Positions 14,629-22,091 of a DNA stretch of 24,259 nt are shown piece by piece; within the stretch, counting starts at the first letter, position 1; each line of letters opens with the position of its first letter. The translations under genes were made by a program, and so were the position numbers. A model generated the notes under the pieces. It saw only the letters and a program-made list of their open reading frames with translations. It searched no databases and had not been told where the DNA came from. The stretch lies in assembly GCA_019419545.1 (NCBI GenBank), contig DXZT01000039.1, positions 1 through 24,259 on the forward strand, in the 5' to 3' direction. The stretch comes from Collinsella sp. GTDB lineage: Bacteria > Actinomycetota > Coriobacteriia > Coriobacteriales > Coriobacteriaceae.

Positions 14629-15905
14629 TGATCTCCTCGGTCGAAATGGTCCTTTGGGCAATCCACCACGCCACAACGCTACTCTTTGGCGTCTTTGCTT
14701 CGGCGGCGCTATGCGGTATCGAAATCAATCGACGCCATGCACTCGAGTTGGTGGGGGTCGGAGCCGCAACCGGCGCTGCCTTTTCGATCGCCAATGTCGT
14801 TGGCGGAGAGCTTTTTGCCCGTCAGGTCTATCCGCTCGTCGTGCACTTGCCGCTTACCGTCTACCTATGCGCGCGCTACCACTTGAGTCCGCTACTCGCG
14901 ACGTTGGGCGTCACCAGCGCCTATCTGAGCTGCCAGTTCAGCAATTGGATGGGCATCGCCGCATTTGCCGCAACCGATTCGCAGATCGCGTACTATCTGG
15001 CACGCATCGCTACCACGCTCGGCGTCTTTGCCGTCCTGCTGCATTGGGCCGGCGACATTGGACCCCGCCTGGCGATTAAAAGCCCCACCGAGCTGGGCAT
15101 CCTTTTAATCCTGCCGCTCGTCTATTACATCTTTGACTACGCCACCAACGTCTACACCACGCTGTTCCACTCGGGCTCGGTGGTGACAGTTGAGTTTTTG
15201 GCATTTGCGCTCTGTGCCTTCTATCTTATGTTTCTTGCCGTTTACCTGCGCGAATACGAAGAAAAGGAAACCGCCGAGCGAGAGCGTTGGATGCTCGAAA
15301 CCCGCGACAGCGCCGCCATCAAAGAGCTCGAGGCTTGGCGTCAATCTGGGCGCGAGCTGTCGATTCTTCGCCACGATATGCGCCACTTCCTACGCGGCCT
15401 GGCCACTTTAATTGAGGAGGGCCACACCGACGAGGCGCTCAAACGCATCGATGAGCTCTGCGAAGCCGGCGACCGCACCGCCGTACGCCGCTTCTGCGCC
15501 AACGAGACCGTAAACATCGCGCTTTCGTCATTCAACTCAGATATCAATAGAAACGGCATTACCGCCAACCTGCGCGCCGCCGTACCCGAAACCGTCCACG
15601 TAGGTGACGCCGACCTGTTTAGCGTGCTCTCAAATGCCTTGGAAAACGCTATCACCGCCGCAAGCGCCGCACCTCAAGGAAAGCGATTCGTCGACCTTGA
15701 CCTGCGACTTGAGGACGGCCAGCTGTTGCTGTTAGTTTCCAACACGTTTGACCGCGCGCCGCGCATGGTCGACGGCATGCCCGTGACCCGGCATGCGGGC
15801 CACGGCTTTGGAACCAAGAGCATCAAACTTGCCGTGGAGCGCATGAACGGCAACTGCCAGTTCCGCATTAACGGCGATCGGTTTGAGCTGCGCGCTGTGA
15901 TGTAG
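14628..15905 (+). CDS. GHKL-type sensor histidine kinase (AgrC/LytS-like partner)
   Basis: Sensor kinase of 425 residues, coupled to the preceding LytTR regulator by a one-base overlap. The N-terminal ~215 residues contain about six hydrophobic segments, giving a polytopic membrane sensor. A charged linker follows (REYEEKETAERERWMLETRD). The H-box is ILRHDMRHFLRGL with H249. The N-box is NALENAITA (N336-N340), and the G-box is GHGFGTKSI near the C-terminus. The pattern is that of the AgrC-like GHKL kinases. Known members detect peptide pheromones or membrane-active compounds. I see no signal-peptide gene, transporter or AgrB-like protease next to it, so the ligand is unknown. Confidence 0.92.
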   Translation: MISSVEMVLWAIHHATTLLFGVFASAALCGIEINRRHALELVGVGAATGAAFSIANVVGGELFARQVYPLVVHLPLTVYLCARYHLSPLLATLGVTSAYLSCQFSNWMGIAAFAATDSQIAYYLARIATTLGVFAVLLHWAGDIGPRLAIKSPTELGILLILPLVYYIFDYATNVYTTLFHSGSVVTVEFLAFALCAFYLMFLAVYLREYEEKETAERERWMLETRDSAAIKELEAWRQSGRELSILRHDMRHFLRGLATLIEEGHTDEALKRIDELCEAGDRTAVRRFCANETVNIALSSFNSDINRNGITANLRAAVPETVHVGDADLFSVLSNALENAITAASAAPQGKRFVDLDLRLEDGQLLLLVSNTFDRAPRMVDGMPVTRHAGHGFGTKSIKLAVERMNGNCQFRINGDRFELRAVM

Positions 15906-15969
15906 AAGTACGGCGCCGATCTCGCGGCGCGCCTCGCCCGCCAGGCAATCGCTCGCCGGTGCCGATCCG

Positions 15970-16545
15970 CTACAGTGGAGCGACCGCCGGGGTCAGCTGC
16001 TTGATGTAGGCCCACATGCGCTGCTTGGCCGCTTTGTCGGTCAGCGCCGCCTCAAAGCCATCGAGCGCGAGCACGCGGCGGCCCTGCACATGGGCGACCA
16101 GGCCGGGCTTGAGCATGGCGGTGTCGAAGTCATCAATCGCCACGAGCATATCGGCGTAGGTTTCGCGCATGACATCGGCCGCGCTGTTATCGAGCAGCAG
16201 CACCGCCTCGGGATCCAGAGCCTCAAGCGCCTCGCGGAACAGCTCGCACGGCAGAGTCTCGCCCACCGCGACCGCTCCGTCGCCTGCGCCGGCGACGCTT
16301 GCCAGCACGCAAAAATCCTCGGGCGCGTAGCCGATGGCCCCAAGCGCCTTGCGCAGCGCAGCACCGTCCGGACCGGCAGCCAGCTCGCCGCCCGAACGCT
16401 CGGCCTCGTCCAAATCGCCTTTGACCAGCACGATCGGCGAGCACGCGTTGCCCACGATGCGCACGCCACGGACCGCAAGCGATGTGAGCTCCTGCTCGGC
16501 CGCCTGGGCGATGGCTTCTTTTTTCTGGCTTTGTGACGTGGACAT
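15970..16545 (-). CDS. Uracil-DNA-glycosylase-fold-like protein, probably degenerate
   Basis: Unassigned protein of 191 residues. The ATG at 16545 has GGAG 5 bases upstream; the longer frame to 16575 is less likely. By eye it follows the family-4 uracil-DNA-glycosylase layout. An SPIVLVKGDLDEAERSGGEL stretch sits where those enzymes have the GEAPG-type motif. AALRKALGAIGYAPEDFCVL and a PEAVLLLDNSAADVM segment follow. The final LALDGFEAALTDKAAKQRMW matches the position of the family's HPS..LLR..K motif, but the catalytic His-Pro is absent (DG instead). If the relationship holds, the protein may bind DNA or nucleotide without cutting uracil. It stands alone, converging on the kinase gene. A TATAAT-like -10 lies at 16574-16579. 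Confidence 0.7.
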   Translation of the reverse strand: MSTSQSQKKEAIAQAAEQELTSLAVRGVRIVGNACSPIVLVKGDLDEAERSGGELAAGPDGAALRKALGAIGYAPEDFCVLASVAGAGDGAVAVGETLPCELFREALEALDPEAVLLLDNSAADVMRETYADMLVAIDDFDTAMLKPGLVAHVQGRRVLALDGFEAALTDKAAKQRMWAYIKQLTPAVAPL

Positions 16546-16681
16546 GCGCTCTCCAATCGTTTGCGTGCCCACCATTATATAAAAGAGCTGCCCGCGAGTG
16601 GTTGCTTTGCGGGCGGCTGGGTATAAGCACGGTCGTACTGAGTTTTACGCGGCCGAGCCGCGTCGTATTATGGAGGTCACC

Positions 16682-17002
16682 ATGGCTGACATTAAGCAGA
16701 TTACCCCCGAGAACTTCGATTCCATCGTTAACGACAGCCTGCCCGTGCTGGTCGATTTTTGGGCGCCCTGGTGCGGGCCCTGCCGATCGCTCTCGCCCAT
16801 CGTGGACGAGGTAGCCGATGAGCTGGCGGGCAAGCTTGCCGTTGCCAAATGCAACGTCGACGACAACCAGGACCTGGCCATGAAGTATGGCGTCATGAGC
16901 ATCCCCACGCTGATTGTGTTTAAGAACGGCGAGGAGATTGACCGCTCGGTTGGCGCTCTGCCCAAGGCGAGGCTGCAGGCGCTGCTGGAGAAGCATCTGT
17001 AA
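16682..17002 (+). CDS. trxA: Thioredoxin
   Basis: Small cytosolic thiol-disulfide reductant of 106 residues. The active site is WCGPC with C31 and C34, preceded by LVDFWAP. The cis-proline P75 lies in SIPTL, and the closing FKNGEEIDRSVGALPK segment is typical. The ATG at 16682 has GGAGG 5 bases upstream; the frame open to 16598 adds unrelated sequence, and an ATG at 16670 is less well placed. It is monocistronic, with a strong terminator 112 bases downstream at 17114-17150. Its electrons normally come from thioredoxin reductase, which is not in the window. Confidence 0.96.
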   Translation: MADIKQITPENFDSIVNDSLPVLVDFWAPWCGPCRSLSPIVDEVADELAGKLAVAKCNVDDNQDLAMKYGVMSIPTLIVFKNGEEIDRSVGALPKARLQALLEKHL

Positions 17003-17113
17003 TACGCTTGTTACTTGCCCGCCGTCCATGAGCGGTTTTGCACCGCTCGCCGGACTGCCGGGTGCGGCGCGTGCGACCACGGATAGTATGGTAGCTACAA
17101 ACAGCCCCCAGTG

Positions 17114-17150
17114 AACGGGTGCGAGTCGCACAGACTCGCACCCGTTTTCT
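17114..17150 (+). terminator. Intrinsic terminator after thioredoxin
   Basis: Perfect 14-bp arms AACGGGTGCGAGTC (17114-17127) and GACTCGCACCCGTT (17133-17146), GCACA loop, then TTCTT. It isolates trxA from the nickel/hydrogenase cluster. Confidence 0.88.
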
Positions 17151-17223
17151 TATGCAGCGGCGCGCAGAGCGGGCGTAGTAAAATCTGAACCACTGGATTA
17201 CCGTCCACACAAGGAGATTTCCC

Positions 17224-17472
17224 ATGCATGATGTTGGAATGAACATGAGCCAGCTTGCCATGAGCGTCAAGCAGGTCGACGACACCATCGAGCTCGCTCA
17301 CGAGTGGAGCCATCAGTTGCTGCATGCGACCGAGAATTTTGACATGGAGCGCATCGGCGCCAAGCTCGAGGCAGCCATGGCCGCGCTGCACGAGGCCCAC
17401 GACGCACTCGAGGGCTACGAAGAGGCCATCGAGGCCGACCACAACTCCGTCGGCTCCGTGAAGCTGGTGTAA
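17224..17472 (+). CDS. Unknown 82-residue His-rich protein, first gene of the nickel/hyp cluster
   Basis: Unrecognised. The ATG at 17224 has AAGGAGAT 7 bases upstream. The protein looks all-helical: helix about 9-36, helix 40-70, then a short tail. H26, H30 and H34 are spaced i, i+4, i+8 and would line one helix face; H56, H59 and H73 add more. The N-terminus begins Met-His-Asp and continues with Met6, Met8 and Met13. HypA proteins begin Met-His-Glu and use that amino terminus to bind nickel, but this protein lacks HypA's zinc domain and is much shorter. The gene ends one base before the GTG of nikR and is probably coupled to it. A nickel-handling role is inferred from position and His content only. 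Confidence 0.8.
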   Translation: MHDVGMNMSQLAMSVKQVDDTIELAHEWSHQLLHATENFDMERIGAKLEAAMAALHEAHDALEGYEEAIEADHNSVGSVKLV

Positions 17473-17473
17473 C

Positions 17474-17986
17474 GTGGCCGAACACGAGCACGGCTGCGGG
17501 TACGAGCACGAGCATCCGCACGGGGCGGACGGTGACGCGGGCTGCCACTGTAGTGGTTCCGGCTCCGAGCTGGTCCGCTTTTCGGTTACCGCACCGGACG
17601 ACCTGCTGCGCCGTTTTGACGAACAGATCGCGCGCCGCGGCGACGTGGCCAACCGCTCCGAGGCCGTGCGCGACCTGATTCGCGCCTCGATCGCCAAGGA
17701 GCAGATGCGCACGCCCGATGAGCATGTTATCGGGTCGCTCACCATGATCTACGACCACCATACCGGCGACCTGACGCGCCGTCTGGACGAAGTGCAGCAC
17801 GACTACACCGACGAGATCGTATCGACCATGCACGTGCATCTGGATCACCACAACTGCTTGGAGATTCTGGCGCTCAAGGGTCGCGGCGAGCGCGTCTACG
17901 AACTAGCCGACCGCCTGCTGGGCCTGCGCGGCGTTAAGCACGGCGAGCTCACGTGCGCCGCCACCAAGCAGAGCCTGGGGCTGTAG
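17474..17986 (+). CDS. nikR: Nickel-responsive regulator NikR with His/Cys-rich N-terminal tail
   Basis: Ribbon-helix-helix repressor that binds DNA when loaded with nickel; 170 residues. The GTG at 17474 directly follows the upstream stop (TAA C GTG); the next in-frame ATG (Met78) would remove the DNA-binding domain. Residues 33-75 form the ribbon-helix-helix (VRFSVTAPDDLLRRFDEQ, then NRSEAVRDLIR). The ACT-like nickel domain carries all four high-affinity ligands by alignment to E. coli NikR: H109 (H76), H120 (H87), H122 (H89) and C128 (C95) in MHVHLDHHNCLEIL. Unusually, about 30 extra N-terminal residues hold six His and three Cys, resembling metal-storage tails of HypB or SlyD. It is followed by hypF after 42 bases, so it probably controls nickel or hydrogenase genes. 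Confidence 0.94.
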   Translation: MAEHEHGCGYEHEHPHGADGDAGCHCSGSGSELVRFSVTAPDDLLRRFDEQIARRGDVANRSEAVRDLIRASIAKEQMRTPDEHVIGSLTMIYDHHTGDLTRRLDEVQHDYTDEIVSTMHVHLDHHNCLEILALKGRGERVYELADRLLGLRGVKHGELTCAATKQSLGL

Positions 17987-17988
17987 CG

Positions 17989-18000
17989 CACCTGTCCCTA
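17989..18000. repeat. Short GTCCC-type repeat fragment
   Basis: CACCTGTCCCTA in the nikR-hypF gap resembles the half-units at 4328-4431. It is short and only weakly supported. Confidence 0.25.
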
Positions 18001-18028
18001 TTTGGTCGGTTTTGATGAGGGGTGTCGC

Positions 18029-20500
18029 ATGCGACATGTGCATATTCATGTGACGGGCATTGTGCAGGGCGTTGGCATGCGGCCGTTTGTGTATCGCGAG
18101 GCCATGGCGCATGGCATTTGCGGATGGGTGCTCAACGCGGGCGACGGCGTGCATATCGAGGCGCACGCTCCGGCCGATGCGCTCGATGCTTTTGTTGCCG
18201 CGCTTTCTGCGCATGCGCCTGCGGCAGCCCGCGTTGAGCGAGTCGATATTGCGGATTTGGAGCCTAGCGGCTGGAGCGCTGCCGATGAGCAGGGCTTTCG
18301 CATTGTGGCATCGCAGGACCAGACCGCGCACACGACGCTCGTCTCGCCCGATATCGCCACCTGCGACGATTGCCTGCGCGAGTTGTTCGATCCCGCCGAC
18401 CGACGCTATCACTACCCCTTTATCAACTGCACTAACTGCGGACCGCGCTTTACCATCATCCGGTCGCTGCCTTATGACCGAGCGGCCACGTCGATGAATT
18501 GTTTTCCCATGTGTCCTGAGTGTGCCGCGGAGTATGCCGACCCACTCGACCGGCGTTTTCACGCGCAGCCCGATGCCTGCTTTGATTGCGGGCCGCATAT
18601 TACTTGGCGCGAGGCTGTGAACGGCGATGCGTGCGGGAATTCGTCCGCGACACCGGCCGTCGGCACCACACGCGAGGCCAGCGACGCTATCATCGAGCGC
18701 TGCGTCGAGCTGCTGGCCAGCGGCGGCATCGTCGCCATCAAGGGTCTGGGCGGATTTCACTTGGCATGCGACGCCTCCAACGAGCAGGCGGTAGCCGAGC
18801 TGCGCCGTCGCAAACGCCGCAGCAACAAGCCGCTTGCCGTTATGGTACGCGACCTTGCCGACGTTGAACGCCTGTGCCATGTCAACGACGTTGAGCGCGG
18901 CTTGCTGGCCGGCAGCATTCGCCCCATTGTGCTGCTGCGCCGGCGTGCTGTTTGCGGGAGCGACGGCGATTCTCCCGACGCCCTCGTACTCGCACCGTCC
19001 GTCGCGCACGACCTGCCCGAGCTTGGCGTTATGCTCCCCTACACCCCGCTTCAGCATCTGCTGCTTGCCGTGGCAGAAGCCCGCGGTATGCACGCGCTCG
19101 TCATGACCAGCGGAAACCTGAGCGAAGAGCCCATCGAGACCGATGACGATCTTGCCTGGGAGCGCCTCGTTGCCGCCGGCATTGCTGATGCGCTACTCGG
19201 CAACGACCGCGCGATCCTCTCGCGCTACGACGACTCCGTGGTGCGCGTGGTCAACGGCGCCATTATGCCCGTGCGCCGTGCCCGCGGATATGCACCCCAG
19301 CCGCTGCCGTTGCCGGCGCTCGACGGCGCTCCGTCCTGCGTGCTCGCCTGCGGGCCACAACAAAAGGCCACGATTGCGCTCACGAGCGAAGGGACGAACG
19401 GCGAGGCAACCTGTTTTGTGTCGCAGCATATCGGCGATGTTGAAAACGGCGGGACCTTCGATGCCTGGAACGCCGCGCGCACGCGCTTGGAAGATCTCTT
19501 TGACTTGGCGCCCGCCGCCTTGGCCTGCGATTTACACCCCAGCTATCTATCGGACCAGTGGGCGCGCGAGCAGGCGCGAAAATGCAATCTGCCGCTCGTC
19601 GAAGTGCAGCACCATCATGCGCATATCGCGAGCGTAATGGCCGAGGCCATCGCCGCGGGCCAGCTTACAACCGACACGCGTGTCCTTGGCATCGCCTTCG
19701 ACGGCACCGGCGCCGGCACCGATGGGACCATTTGGGGCGGCGAGTTTCTTGTTGCCAGCCTTGACGGCTTTGAGCGCACCGCGCATTTGCTCACCTGGGC
19801 GCTCCCCGGCGGGGCGGCCTCCGTACGCGACGCTCGACGCAACGCCTTTGCCCTGCTCAGCGAACTCGGCCTACTCGAGCACCCAGGCGCCGCTCAGCTT
19901 TTGGACAGCCTCGACGAGCAAACGCGCAGCGTGACAGCCACCATGATCGAGCACGGCATCAACAGCCCGCGCACCAGCAGCATGGGGCGTCTCTTTGATG
20001 CCGCGGCAGCAATTCTGGGCATCTGCGACAAGGCAACCTACGAGGGCGAGCCTGCCATAGAACTCGAAGCCGCCGCCTGGCGCGCGTTCAGCAGTGAAAG
20101 TGCCTGCCCCACCGGCAATATGGCCAGCTTTTCCGTAATCGAATCATCCCGTCCGGACGACTGCCATGTTCTGAACTCCAGACCGCTTTTTGAGGCGCTT
20201 TTGGAGGGAATCGGGGCCGGCGTGCCCGCCGACAGGCTCGCGCTCGACTTCCATGTCGCCGTCGCACGCGCATCGGCCCGCATCGCAAACGAGATCTGCG
20301 CCCGTGAAGGCCTCGACACCGTCGTGCTCTCGGGCGGCGTGTTCATGAACCGACTTTTGCTTCAGCTCCTCACCCGCGAGCTCAAAAGCATGGGTCTCAC
20401 TGTCTTGATTCCCCACTCCGTGCCCGTCAACGACGGCTGCATCGCCTACGGTCAGGCAGCAGTCGCACGCACTCGTCTTGCGCAGATTGCATCGCAGTAG
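18029..20500 (+). CDS. hypF: Carbamoyltransferase HypF, [NiFe]-hydrogenase maturation
   Basis: Uses carbamoyl phosphate and ATP to put a carbamoyl group on the last Cys of HypE, the source of the active-site cyanides. It has 823 residues, normal for HypF. The N-terminal acylphosphatase domain (1-90) opens HVHIHVTGIVQGVGMRPFVY. Two zinc-finger-like motifs follow, with C112/C115, C134/C137, C158 with C162/C165, and a later CFDC. A YrdC-like domain (about 215-400) contains GGIVAIKGLGGFHLACDA and RRRKRRSNKPLAVMVRD. The C-terminal Kae1-like domain has HHHAH at 528-532 and VVLSGGVFMNRLL. The ATG at 18029 has GAGGGG upstream; the nine-residue longer start is less likely. It may share a transcript with nikR. 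Confidence 0.97.
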   Translation: MRHVHIHVTGIVQGVGMRPFVYREAMAHGICGWVLNAGDGVHIEAHAPADALDAFVAALSAHAPAAARVERVDIADLEPSGWSAADEQGFRIVASQDQTAHTTLVSPDIATCDDCLRELFDPADRRYHYPFINCTNCGPRFTIIRSLPYDRAATSMNCFPMCPECAAEYADPLDRRFHAQPDACFDCGPHITWREAVNGDACGNSSATPAVGTTREASDAIIERCVELLASGGIVAIKGLGGFHLACDASNEQAVAELRRRKRRSNKPLAVMVRDLADVERLCHVNDVERGLLAGSIRPIVLLRRRAVCGSDGDSPDALVLAPSVAHDLPELGVMLPYTPLQHLLLAVAEARGMHALVMTSGNLSEEPIETDDDLAWERLVAAGIADALLGNDRAILSRYDDSVVRVVNGAIMPVRRARGYAPQPLPLPALDGAPSCVLACGPQQKATIALTSEGTNGEATCFVSQHIGDVENGGTFDAWNAARTRLEDLFDLAPAALACDLHPSYLSDQWAREQARKCNLPLVEVQHHHAHIASVMAEAIAAGQLTTDTRVLGIAFDGTGAGTDGTIWGGEFLVASLDGFERTAHLLTWALPGGAASVRDARRNAFALLSELGLLEHPGAAQLLDSLDEQTRSVTATMIEHGINSPRTSSMGRLFDAAAAILGICDKATYEGEPAIELEAAAWRAFSSESACPTGNMASFSVIESSRPDDCHVLNSRPLFEALLEGIGAGVPADRLALDFHVAVARASARIANEICAREGLDTVVLSGGVFMNRLLLQLLTRELKSMGLTVLIPHSVPVNDGCIAYGQAAVARTRLAQIASQ

Positions 20501-20634
20501 CTCGCCCTCACACGCCGCTGTGCCCAACCGTCTCACAGGCGTAACGCGTTTGCCCGCGAACCCCGCGAGCGCTACCATCAACTGATGGGTAATTAGGCGC
20601 CTATCCAGCGCAAAACGTATAAAAGGGGAACATT

Positions 20635-20895
20635 ATGTGCCTTGCCGTTCCCGGTAAAGTGGTCAAACGCGACGACGACCTTAAGGCGACCGTCGACATG
20701 ATGGGCATCGAGCGCCCCGTTTCGCTGCGCCTCGTGCCGACGGCACAGGTAGGCGACTATATTCTCGTGCACGCCGGCTTTGGCATCCAGATTGTCGATA
20801 AGCAGGAAGCGCAAGAGACGCTCGAGCTGGTCAACGCCATGACCGAACTGGTCGAAGAAGACCAGCTCGCCACCAACCCGGCCGAGGCATACTAG
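20635..20895 (+). CDS. hypC: Hydrogenase maturation chaperone HypC
   Basis: Small chaperone that with HypD carries the Fe(CN)2CO group and delivers it to the hydrogenase large-subunit precursor. It has 86 residues. The essential MCLAVPGKV start with C2 is intact, and a His (H46) sits in the YILVHAGFGIQIVD segment where HypC has its conserved His. The ATG at 20635 has AAAAGGGG 6 bases upstream. It lies 134 bases after hypF, and its stop overlaps the GTG of hypD by one base. The 20501-20634 gap shows no gene and no clear promoter. Confidence 0.96.
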   Translation: MCLAVPGKVVKRDDDLKATVDMMGIERPVSLRLVPTAQVGDYILVHAGFGIQIVDKQEAQETLELVNAMTELVEEDQLATNPAEAY

Positions 20896-22010
20896 TGGCG
20901 GCGGCGCAGCCGGTTCGCTCCGGTATCGACTTCTCGGCATTCCGCGACCCCAGGCTGGCTCGCGAGCTCATCGATCGTATTCATGAGCTTGTCGGCAGCC
21001 GCAGCATCAACCTTATGGAAGTCTGCGGCACGCATACCGCGAGCATCGGGCGCTATGGCTTTCGCTCCATTATGCCTGCCGGGCTCAAACTGCTGAGCGG
21101 TCCGGGTTGCCCCGTCTGCGTTACCGCCAACCGCGATATCGACCATGCAATCGCGCTCGCCAAGATGGACGGCGCCATCATCACCACCTTTGGCGACATG
21201 ATGCGCGTGCCCGGATCGTCCACCTCACTTTCTGCGCAAAAGGCAGCGGGGCGCGATATTCGCATTGTGTACTCCCCGCTCGATGCACTCGATATCGCCG
21301 AACACAACCCCGATCGCCCGGTCATCTTTATGGGCGTCGGCTTTGAGACCACGACGCCTGCCATCGCCGCCGCCATTTTGGAGGCCGATGCACGCGGACT
21401 CCAGAACTTCTCGGTCTATTGCGCCCACAAGACCACGCCGCCGGCGCTGCGCGCCATCGCCAACGATCCCGAGACCACTATCGACGGCTTTATCCTTCCG
21501 GGACACGTCGCCACCATCACGGGCTTAGCCCCCTTTGACTTTTTGGTCGATGAGTTCAATACCCCGGGTGTGGTCACCGGATTTGAGCCGGTCGATATTC
21601 TGCAGGGCATCTGCATGCTGGTCCAGATGGTTGTTGAGGGGCAGCCCGCAATCGACAACGCCTACCGCCGTGGCGTCAACGCAGACGGCAACCCCGTGGC
21701 GCGCCAGCTGGTCGAGCAGGTGTTTGAGCCATGCGACACCACGTGGCGCGGGCTGGGGCCGATTGCCAACTCGGGCCTTTCCATCCGCCCCGAGTTCTCG
21801 CGCTTTGATGCCCGCACTCGCTTTGACGTGCCCGTTGAGACGACGGTCGAGCCGCGTGGGTGCCGCTGCGGCGACGTGCTGCGCGGGGCCATTACGCCGA
21901 GCGACTGCCCTCTGTTCGGCCGCGCTTGTACACCCGAGCATCCCATCGGCCCCTGCATGGTGAGTTCCGAGGGCAGCTGTGCAGCATATTTCCGCTACCG
22001 AGGCTGTTAG
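20895..22010 (+). CDS. hypD: Hydrogenase maturation factor HypD
   Basis: [4Fe-4S] scaffold protein that assembles Fe(CN)2CO with HypC and HypE. It has 371 residues. The known motifs are present: C44 in EVCGTHT, C72 and C75 in GPGCPVC, GVGFETTTPA, and CAHKTTPPA. The C-terminal cluster cysteines fall in RGCRCGDVLRG, CPLFGRAC and IGPCMVSSEGSCAAYF. It starts with GTG at 20895 (overlapping the hypC stop, TAGTG) and is therefore coupled to hypC. A stable hairpin follows its stop, before hypE. Confidence 0.97.
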   Translation: MAAAQPVRSGIDFSAFRDPRLARELIDRIHELVGSRSINLMEVCGTHTASIGRYGFRSIMPAGLKLLSGPGCPVCVTANRDIDHAIALAKMDGAIITTFGDMMRVPGSSTSLSAQKAAGRDIRIVYSPLDALDIAEHNPDRPVIFMGVGFETTTPAIAAAILEADARGLQNFSVYCAHKTTPPALRAIANDPETTIDGFILPGHVATITGLAPFDFLVDEFNTPGVVTGFEPVDILQGICMLVQMVVEGQPAIDNAYRRGVNADGNPVARQLVEQVFEPCDTTWRGLGPIANSGLSIRPEFSRFDARTRFDVPVETTVEPRGCRCGDVLRGAITPSDCPLFGRACTPEHPIGPCMVSSEGSCAAYFRYRGC

Positions 22011-22012
22011 GT

Positions 22013-22036
22013 TCCGCCGTTCTAACGAACGGCGGA
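22013..22036 (+). other. Hairpin between hypD and hypE
   Basis: TCCGCCGTTC (22013-22022) and GAACGGCGGA (22027-22036) form a perfect 10-bp stem with a TAAC loop, right after the hypD stop. No T run follows, so it is more likely a processing or stabilising structure than a full terminator. Confidence 0.6.
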
Positions 22037-22091
22037 CCGGTCGACGCTGCACCTCACCCATATAATTCCGTCCTCGATTGGAGTTTTCGAT

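Noticed and set aside
16599..16627. Possible trxA promoter with TATAAG at 16622-16627
   Set aside because: No acceptable -35 at normal spacing; TTGCTT lies only 14 bases upstream.
17151..17223. Search for an E. coli-type NikR operator (GTATGA-N16-TCATAC) before the nickel cluster
   Set aside because: No match seen; the operator in this lineage may differ.
17903..19093. 396-residue open frame opposite hypF
   Set aside because: Shadow of HypF; no recognisable domain.
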